In this document: positions 1 through 10,445 of the stretch, in pieces
Layout of the letters: each line of letters starts with the position of its first letter
Position numbering within the stretch: the first letter of the stretch is position 1
Source of the DNA: Epiperipatus broadwayi
Taxonomy: Eukaryota; Onychophora; Udeonychophora; Euonychophora; Peripatidae
Assembly: GCA_028023455.1 (NCBI GenBank)
Contig: JAQFVV010006354.1
Coordinates: 1,685,615-1,749,614 of the forward strand
Reading direction: 5' to 3'
Length of the DNA stretch: 64,000 bases
Notes under the pieces: generated by a model
What the model was told of the DNA's origin: nothing
The model's input: only the letters and a program-made list of their open reading frames with translations
Databases searched by the model: none
Made by a program: the position numbers and the translations under genes

Positions 1-123
1 TATATATATAATGTTTTCACGGTTGTATGATGTAGATAAATTATAACTTTTTGGGGCTGTACCGTGTATTATTTTTCATTAAACACTGATATTTCAACGG
101 ACTAGCATCCACCATTATCAAGG

Positions 124-592
124 TTAACTTTTGAAAGAAAAGCCATTAGATCTTAAATAATAATGTGACTGTGTGTGAGATGAGAAATGAGATTCAACTT
201 GAAGTAGTTCAGCATTCATAATATAAGACTTACCAAAATGTTTATCTCCCTCAGTATTTTCACCTATAAAGTTTAAGTTAATATTAGATAAAATGAGAGG
301 TTTCCACATAGATGGAATACATTGTGCTTCATCAGCCCTATTTAAACCAGTAGGTCTCTTTAATATTTCAATTGACTTTCTCATGGTTTTTAAATCATAT
401 CTTTCTAAATTAGCAAGTATTTTTGAATTGTCAAAATCAGATTTGTGACCAGTTTTTAAATAATGGGAAATAAAAACTGATGTGCTAATTTTTTGATTAA
501 AATAATTTTTATGTTTCTTAATTCTGACATTTATTTATCTATTAGAGTGACCCACATAGCCTCTTGAGCACTGAAAACATGGAATCAAGGAG
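124..592 (-). pseudogene. PLE-A, minus copy: GIY-YIG endonuclease C-terminal part
   Basis: Reading leftward from about 592, the translation gives a GIY-YIG-like entry (SRGYVGHSNR, where YVG stands for the YIG half). It continues through an RIKKH segment, a SHYLKTGH segment, then LERYDLKTMRKSIEILKR and a C-terminal tail ending at a stop at 124. That order is typical of the endonuclease end of Penelope-like retroelements. One in-frame stop follows the YVG motif; the last 86 codons are open. The RT half is absent. It faces away from a matching plus-strand copy that starts about 15 bases to the right, so the two form a head-to-head pair. It is a dead fragment. The family call rests on motif order rather than a database hit. 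Confidence 0.72.
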
Positions 593-604
593 TTTATGAA
601 ATTT

Positions 605-961
605 CATGTTTTCAGTGCTCAAGTGGCTATGTTGGTCAGTCTGATAGATGAATAAATGTCAGAATTAAGGAACATAGAAGTGCTTTTAATCAAAAAATTA
701 GCACATCAATTTTTACTTCTCATTATTTATAAACTGGTCACCATCCTGATTTTGACAACTCAAAAAATCCTTTTTAATTTAGAAAGATATGATTTAAAAA
801 CCATGAGAGTGTCAATTGAAATATTAAAGAGACCTAATGGTTTAAATAGGGCTGATAAAGCACAACATATTCCAACTATGTGGAAAACTCTCATTTTATC
901 TAATATTAACTTAAACTTAATAGGTGAAAATACTGAGGGAAATAAACATCAAATATTGTGA
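605..961 (+). pseudogene. PLE-A, plus copy: GIY-YIG endonuclease C-terminal part
   Basis: This copy matches the minus fragment at 124-592 throughout. It starts FQCSSGYVGQSDR, has the same in-frame stop just after that motif, then NVRIKEHRSAFNQK, a stop inside the SHYL-TGH segment, a frame slip near 770, and the open stretch LERYDLKTMRVSIEILKR to a stop at 959-961. Homology with the left arm goes on past the ORF into the 3' UTR to about 1090. The stop shared by both arms shows that their source was already defective, or that one arm was copied from the other. Only the endonuclease tail is present. Confidence 0.7.
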
Positions 962-1090
962 ATGCTGAACTACTTCAAGTTGAATCTCGTTTCTCATCTT
1001 GCACGTAGTCACATTATTAGTTAAGATCTAACGGTTTTTCTTTCAAAAGTTAACCTTGATAATTGCAGATGCTAGTCCATTGAAAAGTTA

Positions 1091-1479
<389 letters not shown>

Positions 1480-1499
1480 ATACATGCATATTGTCTATA

Positions 1500-2590
1500 C
1501 TAGACTTAGTATAATTATAAGAGATTTGAACTGAGACTTTCAAACTCCTTACAACTATCTAATCCATTTTATACAATGGATACACATAGCAGCATACATA
1601 TGAGAAGATAAATAATATCCAATATACATATTTCATACTGACTTAGCACTCTTTAGGTGGCTCAGATTGCCATATCCCACACACGTATATAAAATGTTTT
1701 GTTTATATTAAGATGTCAAATATTCAAAGTTTAATAGACAAGCTTCAATCTTGTCCACTTTCCAACTCTTCATCCATCCATTTCATTGCAAATCTGAGAA
1801 TGAAATGCACAAATCCCTTATTGATGTCATTATTCCTGTCATACACATGTTCACCTTAAGTCAATCTGACCCTTCATACATAAGATCTTAATATATCTAT
1901 TAAATTCTACAAAAGAAGAATGGGCAGAATACAGGCTGAATATGTAATATTTAAATATTGTCTATACACAATGTAATATAAGAAACTTGAACTGAGGTTT
2001 TCAAGTTACTTACACAATCCATCTTATATAACATATGAACATGTCTCCATACATGTGTATTGATTGCATTATATGGATTGAAGAGTTGCAAGAAGCTTAA
2101 AAGTCTCAGTTAAAGTCTCTTATAACTACATTAAATCTAGTTTAGACAATATGCATATAACTTAGTATTACATTTTAGCCTGTATTCTGTCCATTCCTCT
2201 TCTATATAATGAAATGGATATATTAAGATTTTTTTGTGTGAGGGGTCAGAGTGATTTAAGGTCAACCTTAGTATGACAGGAATATTGTCATAAGTAATAA
2301 CTTTAAGCATTCCATCCTCAGATTTTTAATGAAATTTATAACTGAAGAGTGGAAAACATTGAAGTTTGTTCATTATGTTTGAATATTTGCTGTCTTAATA
2401 TAAACTGAGCACTGATTATATATGTGTGTGGTATATGATGATCTAGATGAACTTATGAGTGCTGCTTCTACATAAAACATATATATTGGAGATCATTTGT
2501 CATTTTCACATGTATGTTGTCATGTGAATTGGTTGTATAAGGTGAATTGAACAGATACAAGCAGTTTGAAAGTCTACGTTCATGTTACTT
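1500..2590. repeat. Unclassified dispersed repeat in inverted pair
   Basis: Left arm (about 1500-2040) and right arm (about 2090-2590) are diverged reverse complements. Both have GACTTTCAAACT-type blocks at their outer ends (1531 region; reverse strand near 2560). Both also have AATATTCAAA, CCACACAC and GCATTCCATC/GAATG blocks in mirrored order, and a TTGTCTATAC block at 1488 and 1958 (inverted near 2140). No coding frame is visible. A third copy lies at 52040-52370. Arm identity looks lower than in the PLE pairs, so this is older. It could be PLE 3' UTR, a foldback element or a MITE. Confidence 0.6.
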
Positions 2591-3432
2591 ATATATATTT
2601 ATAAAAAAATCATGTGCATAAAAGTATAAAGTTCGAAGAATTGACATTCAAAACATTTAAATGAAAACCATTGAGATTCAAGCTTCAAAAAATTATAAAG
2701 CAAATATTACTTTTGTTTTATTTTATTCTTTTTACTGAGAATTAGTTATATCCCTATATGCCCTTCAACGTTGGATAGTTTTTCTGGTTATTTAACATCT
2801 AGACACTTCAAAAATAATCCTAAGCTAGATTAAAATTTCCCACAATGTATCAAGTTTTTTTCAACTTGGATTCAAACTAAGGTTATGAATGTGGTGTAAA
2901 TCTGAATACCTACAAGATAATATATGAAATATTAATTACAATATAATGATGGGAAAAAGTATATAATGATGGGAAAAAGTATATATGTTTGACATCCCCT
3001 GTGTAATTGTCTTTCTCAGTTCATTATATTTTATAATATAATCTATAGATGAATTAAAATCATATATATTATAGATAGATATATGCATTCGTAGATATAA
3101 AGATGTCTTTATAAAATTTATCTCTGTTATTTTTATTTAAGATTTCTTTTTTACAATCATATGAAAGAGCTATGTTTATAGTGTTGTTCCTGTTTTGTTT
3201 TTAATTTATTAATTAAGAATTTTATTGTCTTCTCCAGTAAATGTTATGCTGCTTTATCATTGAAAATTGAAATAATAGGAAATTAATTTAAAACTATTGT
3301 AATCTTGTCATTTAATGAATATTTAATTTTTATAGTAGAAAAACAAAAGATTTTTTTTTGTGTTTGATTTTCACAGCTTCAAATTAATTTTATTACATAA
3401 AGTAAATTAGTATAAAATTTTTTTTTATAAAC
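2591..3432. other. AT-rich intergenic stretch
   Basis: No gene or known repeat is seen. The only structure is a 20-bp tandem duplication at about 2942-2983 (TATAATGATGGGAAAAAGTA twice) and A/T homopolymer runs. Confidence 0.6.
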
Positions 3433-3536
3433 TTATAGGGGCATGTATTTTTATATTGGACTATTTCCATTATCTAATATGTGTGTTGAATGTCTTTAGA
3501 AAAGTTTAATTTTTAGTTAAATATTCCAAATGCATT

Positions 3537-3690
3537 CAACTGTTAGTAATATCACAGCAAACAGGTTAGTATATGCACCAACTGTTAGTAATATCACAGC
3601 AAACAAATGTTAATAATATCACAGCAAACAGGTTAGTATATGCACTAACTGTTAGTAATATCACAGCAAACAGGTTAGTATACGCACAAC
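3537..3690 (-). repeat. PLE-B terminal tandem repeats, inverted arm
   Basis: About four units of 33-42 bp, each containing GTTAGTAATATCACAGCAAAC followed in most by AGGTTAGTATATGCAC. The same array appears in reverse complement at 6505-6655, directly downstream of the hammerhead-like motif. Confidence 0.9.
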
Positions 3691-3724
3691 GTTTCGAGAG
3701 GTAGTTTTCTCCCCTCTTCTTCAG
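3685..3724 (-). ncRNA. Hammerhead-like ribozyme motif (inverted PLE-B arm)
   Basis: On the minus strand the order is CTGAAGA (3724-3718), a stem AGAGG/CCTCT, then CGAAACG (3696-3690), then a possible short stem III ACG-TTGTG-CGTA. CUGANGA and GAAA are the two conserved hammerhead core segments, and hammerheads are known in Penelope-like elements. One extra unpaired C lies before GAAA if the stem pairs as AGAGG/CCTCT, and no adjacent stem I forms. A CAGCAA run upstream can pair only with TTGCTG in the flanking tandem repeats. Activity is doubtful. Confidence 0.45.
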
Positions 3725-3756
3725 GTGTTGCTGGCCTGACCAGTGACAGTACTAGC

Positions 3757-3835
3757 ATGGGATTGGAACCTGGGCCCTTAGATTCTTGATTATTGAAATT
3801 TAAGGTAACACTCTAACCAACTGAGCCATCCTGCC
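3757..3835 (-). promoter_or_regulatory. tRNA-like region with Pol III box A/B (inverted PLE-B arm)
   Basis: On the minus strand, box A-like TGGCTCAGTTGGTTAGAG lies at 3828-3811 and box B-like GGTTCCAATCC at 3770-3760. Between them an anticodon-type stem CCTTA/TAAGG closes a 20-base loop, longer than the normal seven. No matching acceptor stem is seen, so this is tRNA-derived, not a tRNA gene. It sits just after the endonuclease ORF and before the hammerhead-like motif, as in the forward copy at 6353-6432. Confidence 0.6.
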
Positions 3836-3866
3836 AAAGGCAACAATATGTAGTAATTTCATATAC

Positions 3867-4448
3867 TTATCTATGAGGTTCCTCCTGATTTCTCCACGTT
3901 TTCCTCAGAGCAAAGTTGATTAGTGATTTCCAGACATTGTGTATAGTCACACTAGGTTGGCTTATGGGATTTTTTGCCATTGTCATGTGAGCAGCTTCTT
4001 TAAATTTTCTTCTTTGTACCTTTTCTTCTTTATCCAATATTTTTGTATTTCCCAATTGAACTTTTGTTCATTGGTCCATACATGGTCTGCTACCTTAGAC
4101 ACATCTGTTTTCTCTCTTCTAATCATCAGTTTATGTTCTTGCAAGTGCTTTTGAATGGGACGGCTGGTCTCACCAATATATGTTCTTCCACATTCACATG
4201 GTATTTCATAGATGCAGTTTTTTCTTTGCAGCATTTCAAGTTCAGGCTTTGTAGATGTTAGAATTCCTCGTAGTGTGGTATGGCTCCAAAAAGCTGTTCT
4301 GATGTTATATTGATTGCAGATTTTCCTTAATTTGTCTGCTATTTTTGGAATGTATGGATACCCTACAGTACCAATAATTGTCTTTTCTCTTGATGGTTCT
4401 TTTTGTTGTCTGTTTAATGTTTTCTTAATAACAGCTGATGGATAAACT
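3867..4448 (-). pseudogene. PLE-B inverted fragment: linker and GIY-YIG endonuclease
   Basis: Read leftward, this matches the last third of the forward copy (5740-6321). It begins inside the linker after the RT (reverse complement of 4427-4445 equals the region at 5744-5762). It then has CIYEIPCECGRTYIGETSRP (the GIY and YIG halves), IQKHLQEHK and the tail ending EEPHR at the stop at 3867-3869. A frame slip near 4040 splits it into two open pieces. The position where the family expects an arginine (before LQEH) is His here and Cys in the forward copy. There is no RT, so it cannot act alone. Confidence 0.85.
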
Positions 4449-6321
4449 TTTCTGTAACACCATCTAATATCCCCTTATTAGATATAATGGCAGCCACTGA
4501 GGAAGTCACTCAAAAATTGTCTTTAGAAGAAGCAGCAGAATTGTGCTGGAGAATAAAAAGAACACTTGACAAGCAACAAAAATTGCAGTCAAACATATCC
4601 TATGGGGAGAGGAAAGCAATTAAATCTCTCAAAGCAAATAAATCTATAATTATTCTCCCTGCTGACAAAGGCAATGCAACAGTTGTAATGGATACAACTG
4701 ATTATGACAACAAAATACAAGAACTCCTCACAGCCGGCCAATATAGAAAAGTGGCAAAAGATCTGATACCAAGTATGGAAACAAACTTACAAGCATTACT
4801 CAGAAAGCATCGCAAGTACTTCACTGATTCAGAAATGAGTAAAATAACATCATATTTCAGCAAAATTTCTCATCTTTATGGTCTACCTAAAATCCATAAG
4901 GATCATGTTCCATTACAACCTAGTGTTAGTTCTAGAGATTCACCTTGCCAGAATTTGGCAAGATTTCTTCTCAAAGTTCTAAGTCCTTTGGCATGCAAGA
5001 CCCAATCATTTGTCAGAAATTCTAGACACTTTGTAGAATTAATCAAGAACATGAAAATTGAAAGAACTGACTTACTGGTAAGCTTTGATGTGGAAAGTTT
5101 ATTCACAAATGTACCATGTGAAGAAGCATTGTCTATTGTAAGAAAAAGGTTAAATGATGATAATAGTTTACAAACCAGAACAGCTCTTCCTATTGATAGC
5201 ATAATGGAACTATTAACTTTCTGTATAAAAACAAACTACTTTCAATATAACACAGAGTTCTTCCAACAAAATCAAGGAATGGCTATGGGCTCACCATTGT
5301 CTCCCCTGATTAGCAATATTTACATGGAAGAACTTGATATCACAGCCATAAAAACTACTCCTTATCCACCTAAAGTTTGGCTTCGCTATATGGATGATAC
5401 ATTTGTTGTATGGCCACATGATGAAGCATTCTACAAACTTTCTGGACACACATCAACAACATATCCCCTTCAATTACATTTACAATAAAACCAGAACAAG
5501 AACAAAAATTGGCATTCTTAGATGTTCTTCTGACAAGACTCCCTCATGGCAAAATCAAAACTACAGTTTACCGAAAACCGACACATACAGGAAAATACCT
5601 AGCCTATACATCTAATCACACCAAAAACCCAAAACATGGAATTATACTAATACTATGGAACAGAGCAAAAGAAGTTTGTTCAGAAACTGGTGATTTGGAA
5701 AAAGAAAAGATCTATATAGAACAAACTCTTAAGAAAAATGGTTATCCATCAGATGTTATTAAGAAAACATTAAACAGACAACAAAAAGAACCATCAAGAG
5801 AAAAGACAATTATTGGTACTGTAGTGTATCCATACATTCCAAAAATAGCAGACAAATTAAGGAAAATCTGCAATCAATATAACATCAGAACAGCTTTTTG
5901 GAGCCTTACTGCACTACGAGGAATTCTAACATCTACAAAGCCTAAACTTGAAATGCTGCAAAGAAAAAACTGCATCTATGAAATACCATGTGAATGTGGA
6001 AGAACATATATTGGTGAGACCAGCCATCCCATTCAAAAGTGCTTGCAAGAACATAAACTGATGATTAGAAGAGAGAAAACAGATGTGTCTAAGGTAGCAG
6101 ACCATGTATGGACCAATGAACATATGTTCAATTGGGAAAATACAAAAATATTGGATAAAGAAGAAAAGGTACAAAGAAGAAAATTTAAAGAAGCTGCTCA
6201 CATGACAATGACAAAAAATCCCATAAGCCAATTTAGTGTGACTATACATAATGTATGGAAATCAGTAATCAACTTTGCTCTGAGGAAAAAGTGGAGAAAT
6301 CAGGAGGAACCTCATAGATAA
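4448..6321 (+). pseudogene. PLE-B forward copy: RT plus GIY-YIG endonuclease polyprotein (frameshifted)
   Basis: This is a Penelope-type pol reading frame of about 620 codons. Coding sense starts at the junction (FSVTPSNIP from 4448), upstream of the first ATG at 4487, so the N-terminus was lost on insertion. In order: ADKGNATVVMD (4661-4693), YGLPKIHK (about 4880), SFDVESLFTNVP (about 5082-5117), QGMAMGSPLSPL (5275-5310) and YMDD at 5387-5398, all RT motifs. The frame slips between about 5430 and 5470. FLDVLLTR then follows (from 5515), a YRKPTHTGKY segment, a linker, and GIY-YIG as CIYEIPCEC/YIGET (5971-6021), ending at the TAG at 6319-6321. The role is target-primed reverse transcription with nicking by the endonuclease. 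The frameshift and the altered GIY-YIG arginine position imply it is inactive. Family length is usually about 800 residues, which fits the missing N-terminus. Confidence 0.93.
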
Positions 6322-6352
6322 GTATATGAAATTACTACATACTGTTGCCTTT

Positions 6353-6432
6353 GGCAGGATGGCTCAGTTGATTAGAGCATTACCTTAAATTTCAATAATC
6401 AAGAATCTAAGGACCCAGGTTCAAATCCCATG
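6353..6432 (+). promoter_or_regulatory. tRNA-like region with Pol III box A/B in PLE-B 3' UTR
   Basis: Thirty-odd bases after the ORF stop, box A-like TGGCTCAGTTGATTAGAG (6360-6377) shows the tRNA D-stem pairing GCTC/GAGC. A CCTTA/TAAGG stem (6383-6387/6408-6412) encloses a 20-base loop, and box B-like GGTTCAAATCC lies at 6418-6428. The inverted arm has GGTTCCAATCC at the same place. The two differ from the canonical GGTTCGAATCC by one base each. The T-stem is imperfect and there is no acceptor stem. It is either an internal Pol III promoter captured from a tRNA/SINE head, or a tRNA relic without function. Confidence 0.6.
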
Positions 6433-6463
6433 CTAGTACTGTCACTGGTCAGGCCAGCAACAC

Positions 6464-6508
6464 CTGAAGAAGAGGGGAGAAAAATACCTCTCAAAACGTT
6501 GTGCGTAT
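6464..6508 (+). ncRNA. Hammerhead-like ribozyme motif (forward PLE-B, core mutated)
   Basis: CTGAAGA (6464-6470), stem AGAGG/CCTCT (6471-6475/6487-6491), then CAAAACG where the other arm has CGAAACG. The G of the conserved GAAA is A here, which would abolish cleavage in a true hammerhead. A possible stem III ACG-TTGTG-CGTA follows. Confidence 0.42.
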
Positions 6509-6655
6509 ACTAACCTGTTTGCTGTGATATTACTAACAGTTAGTGCATATACTAACCTGTTTGCTGTGATATTATTAACATTTGTTTGCTGTGATATTAC
6601 TAACAGTTGGTGCATATACTTACCTGTTTGCTGTGATATTACTAACAGTTGAATG
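6505..6655 (+). repeat. PLE-B terminal tandem repeats, forward arm
   Basis: Repeated TAACCTGTTTGCTGTGATAT-type units with GTTAGTGCATATAC linkers, mirror image of 3537-3690. Each unit holds TTGCTG, complementary to the CAGCAA at 6456-6461 upstream of the hammerhead-like core. Confidence 0.9.
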
Positions 6656-6793
6656 CATTTGGAATATTTAACTAAAAATTAAACTTTTCTAAAGACATTC
6701 AACACACATATTAGATGATGGAAATAGTCCAATATAAAAATACAGCTAGAACACCATCATCACAAACCTTCAGAAAAACATTATAGGGGCATG

Positions 6794-7119
6794 AACCTTA
6801 AAAACAATCAAAACAAAAGTTACATTGTTTAAAGGCATATACCCCTATATATAAATAATTCAATATGACTATAAATAAACATGGCCTAATAATATAAACT
6901 TAAAAAAAATATAACTGAATCTTCAAAAAAATATGTTTAAACTAATAATCAAGTATCAATAAATTTCAATGTCACCAATTATTATTTTATCTTTGCTGGT
7001 ATCTAAAGAGAGTTCATTGACATTACTGCAAATTAGAAAGTAAAATCTGTATGTTAATTTAACTTAAGTACAGAGGTTGAAATAATCTAAAATCACTATT
7101 TAACTATTCATTTCAAAAA
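6794..7119. other. AT-rich spacer
   Basis: The sequence lies between the PLE-B target duplication and the 3' end of the minus-strand LINE. No feature is recognised. Confidence 0.6.
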
Positions 7120-7375
7120 ATGTGTTCTTTTTTTATCAAGAAATTTTATTGTGAGCTCAGGGAATTACATTATTGGAATAACAGAGTTGTGTTGTTAGCA
7201 TACATTATAATAAAAGTTACATAATTCAATACTATTTGGTCTGGGTGTAAAAAATTAACTGTTCAATCACAAATTGTACACTGCTACAAGGATCCATGTA
7301 ACATTGTAGATGTATGTTGGAGCTAATTTTTCATCTGTTTCTGATGGCCTGAAATTTTGCCAGAAGTAATTTTTT

Positions 7376-7690
7376 TCAGTCAACCAAGGTATGGCCATAA
7401 ATGAGGGTGAACCTAGTTGACCAATAGGAAAACAGCAGGAAAGTTATGTTTCTTATGGATGGAATGATCCTGTTGGATATGCTAGAAATCAGTCCAGTGA
7501 GGAGCAGCACTCTAGTTTTGTATATGTATGCACTGAATTCTCTGTCCCATTGGAGTAATGTACAATGACTCAGAATATGTATTATTGGGTCTTCTCCCAT
7601 TTACATAAAGGGCTGACTGGGTCCAAGCATGAGAAACCTCTATGATAGATCAGAAAATTGCATATAGACAGAGCACTCAGGTTTAATTTA
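7376..7690 (-). pseudogene. LINE C-terminal zinc-finger-like domain
   Basis: The translation includes GEDPIIHILSHCTLLQWDRE, close to the 'C..C...E...H.l..C' pattern that ends many L1/Tx1-type ORF2 proteins. The first cysteine pair is eroded upstream (GFLMLGPS region), leaving the His and last Cys. Seventy-four codons are open to a stop at 7376. Confidence 0.62.
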
Positions 7691-7713
7691 ATCAAAAAAT
7701 CAAAAAAAATCAG

Positions 7714-9100
7714 TTAGAGATGCCACCATTTAAACTTTTTAATGGTTGAATGATTGGCAAGTGTTAGTAGGGATGGAATTTGGGGGATTTCTTCATTAAT
7801 TAGGTGGCATGCATCCCAGTATATAATTTTCTGTGAGATAACCTGAATAGGTAATGGGATAAATTTTGCAATATTTAACAATAAGCATGGCAAACAACTC
7901 TTCACAGGAGCAGGAGAGGTGTCTGTAGCACAAATAGATGTAAAACATGATGCTTCTGGAAAATGGTGAGAAAAGTGAAGGTTGGTGTTATGTGTATACT
8001 GGAAACTAAAGGTTAAAACAGACTGCAACACTAGCCCATTGAGTTTTGTGTGCCTATGGAGACCCCTCAAGCTGATGACCATGGTCTTGCCCTTCCACAT
8101 AAAGTCTTGCTCATAGTGAATTTATTTTTCTAATCAATCTTTGTGAAAAATTAATAATCAGCATATAATAAGAGATCCTTAGGAACACCAGGATGTTGAA
8201 CAGTAACATTTTTGCATATGGACAAGAAGGAGAAGTGAGTCCTGTATGGTTCTCCTCATTGCAAAGAGTGAATTGTAGATTGGGAAGCCCAGATATTTTG
8301 GGGCATGGTAGTAAAAAGAAAGGGGATGGTGACCCTAGTCCACACCTTCCATGCTGAGAATTTATTTAAATTAAAGGTAAGTCCTGACTCTGAAAAAAAT
8401 ACATGGAGGATTTTGGCAAGCTTTGGGATTAATTTTTGTGATAGGAAAAAACAGCCAGGTCATCCATGTATGCTATGTGGGAGTTGATCTATTTAGGGTG
8501 GGTATGAATATTCCAGGAGGTCTTGTTCAAGTATAATTAATAGAAGGTTAATGAATATTATAAATAGCTAGGGCACTCAGAGGAGAGCTCTACAAAATAG
8601 AATTTGTTGGGGTAAAATATGGTGAGGTCCTTCCATTCAGGAAGATGGAAATGTCCCTGTTGAGGAAATTTGCTATAATATTTATTATACCAGATGGGAT
8701 ATCATATTTGGCAAGAAGGGCTGATGAGGCAAAGTGTTCTGATGAAGTCAAAGGCACCAACAAAGTTCAGCTGGATGTCTATTGGTTATGATTTTATCAT
8801 GATTCTGATGTACCCGACTACCATATTGAATAATGCTATTGCATCAGTTGTTGAAGAACCTTTCTTTGCAAGCTGGTACTGGGATATGAATGGAAGAATT
8901 ATGCATTCCACCACCTTGATCATTAATGGTGTCATAGAGATGGGCCTAAGATTCTCCAGAAAGGAAGATAATATATTTCTCTTGAGAAAGGCACCATCCC
9001 TATATGGTACAGACCACCAATGTCAAGGGTTTTGATAGATATGAGATCAATCATTCTATGTATGATTGGAACAAAAAAATTTCAAAGTGAAGAAATATAA
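7714..9100 (-). pseudogene. LINE reverse transcriptase region
   Basis: On the minus strand, NLRPISMTPLMIKVVECIIL followed by FISQYQLAKKGSSTTDAI lies around 8990-8860. It matches the L1-type 'yRPISll...K..e..l' and 'Q.gf...r.t.dai' blocks. IDIQLNFVGAFDFI (about 8780-8740) matches the 'D...AFD' motif A. AYMDDLAVF includes the catalytic YMDD at 8470-8459. The thumb-like region continues to 7714 with 128 open codons. Stops and at least three frame changes separate the blocks, so no RT can be made. Plus-strand open frames at 8305-8487 and 8694-9035 are antisense shadows. Confidence 0.78.
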
Positions 9101-9363
9101 ACCATGGAATAGCATGGAGACCTAGATGTGTTTTCTCTGGCATAGAGAATAGTTTCATACTTCTATATTTTTTGTTATGCCATGATTTATAGTTGTGGAT
9201 TTATTAAAATTAGCATGATTTCACTCATGATGATATTTGGTTAAATGTTAAAAATTTGTGCAATCATGCATTTACTAGCATAGAGATTATTGTCAATTAT
9301 GATGGAGGAGGGTGTACTTACTTTATCCTTGTGGCCCAGAACCCACTTAATGTAGTCCCTGGA

Positions 9364-9560
9364 CTAGTTATGGGGCTGATTTATGAAGATTCTTGATTTT
9401 TTTGTTGAGATGTAGTCAACAATGGCTTGTTGATTTATTTTGTATTGTTGCTTAAGATTAAGGACTAGCTCTATTGAAGCAGGGACAGCAGGTACCTGTT
9501 TCAAGTTGTTGCTGATTAGATCCAGTTTGTGTAGGAGGGAAGTGGGCACCTTATTCTTTG
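9364..9560 (-). pseudogene. LINE ORF2 linker between endonuclease and RT
   Basis: Sixty-one open codons, rich in Leu, Lys and Gln (LLHKLDLISNNLKQ and following), lie between the endonuclease and RT blocks of the minus-strand LINE. The position and helical character fit the ORF2 linker. No motif is diagnostic by itself. Confidence 0.45.
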
Positions 9561-9699
9561 CTGTGTAAAAATAAATTTATTGTATTCAAAATATTGATGA
9601 ATGTGAACCATGCCTCTGCAGAAGGTAATGTGAGGATGTTGATTTTTCTGAAATATATGTAACACTCAGATAAAATTGCTTCTGGGACAGTGTTCTTGA

Positions 9700-10445
9700 G
9701 TAGGTTCAAGAGAATGACTTCAAGCACTCAGACAGCTCTAGAAACTTGTCAATTAATAAATTGATCTAAGTGCCATGTGGTCTGAGAAAGGAACAGGTTG
9801 AAAGAAAGATCACTGATGAAATAAAGGTCTGAGGAGTAGTAAACCTGATCTATGAGGGTCACATATTGCTTAGTGTAATAGAAGAAGGCTTTAGTGGGGA
9901 AGAAGCTCTCTGAGCACATAAGTGTGGTGTTTATGAGATGAATGTATCTGGAATTGATTGTAAGTAGTATTGAAAACTTGATGTTTATGAGATGAATGTA
10001 TCTGGAATTGATTGTAGGTAGTATTGAAGACTTGATACATTAATGTAGGATAGAGATCAGATCTGAGTGATAAATTTATTTGTTGGATTAATGAGTGAAT
10101 TAGTCTGTGTGGAGGTAAATAAAGACAATGTTCAACTTAAGGGACTTGTGAGATAATGTTATGATTAGAATATATTGATTGATGAAGTTTATTTTATATG
10201 ATTTGAATAGTGAATATTTAGGAATGATGATTGCAACACCTGCAGTGGGGTGGGCTGATGTTGAGTGATGAAATAAGTGTAGATTGGAAATTTTAATTAG
10301 TAATTGTAGATTTGAGCATGAGTGTAGCTTAGTTTCTTCAAGACAGATGATATGATGTGTAAATTGATGAATCCAATTAATAATTTATTTTAGTCTTCTC
10401 ATTGAGTTCAAACCATGGACAATGAAGCCAAAAAAATTGAGATTC
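9700..10445 (-). pseudogene. LINE APE-like endonuclease domain
   Basis: The minus-strand translation gives NLNFFGFIVHGLNSMRR (about 10445-10395), a stop, then HIICLEETKL (about 10345), AGVAIIIPKY (about 10245) and a further run toward 9700. These match the exonuclease/endonuclease/phosphatase order 'i.NV.GLN', 'DIicLqET' and 'GVaIli' that nicks target DNA in LINEs. Stops and frame slips are present. The 54-bp duplication at 9929-10036 lies inside it. Confidence 0.72.

Larger units (their letters stand above)
3433..6793 (+). mobile_element. PLE-B: composite head-to-head Penelope-like insertion with 13-bp TSD
   Basis: The unit is an inverted 3'-terminal fragment (about 3446-4448, minus) joined to a 5'-truncated forward copy (about 4448-6780, plus). 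The 13-bp sequence TTATAGGGGCATG is present exactly at 3433-3445 and again at 6781-6793. One target duplication therefore encloses both copies, and they entered as one event. The forward copy has about 48 extra bases (6733-6780) at its 3' end that the inverted fragment lacks. Head-to-head partial copies are an established habit of Penelope-like elements. Confidence 0.85.

Noticed and set aside
3537-3690. Regular ~40-bp repeats resembling a CRISPR array
   Set aside because: There are no unique spacers, the genome is eukaryotic, and the array is mirrored at the other end of a PLE.
6353-6432. Functional tRNA gene
   Set aside because: There is no acceptor pairing, the T-stem is imperfect, the anticodon loop is 20 bases, and it lies inside a PLE.
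8694-9035. Plus-strand 113-codon frame
   Set aside because: It lies antisense to clear RT motifs of the minus-strand LINE.
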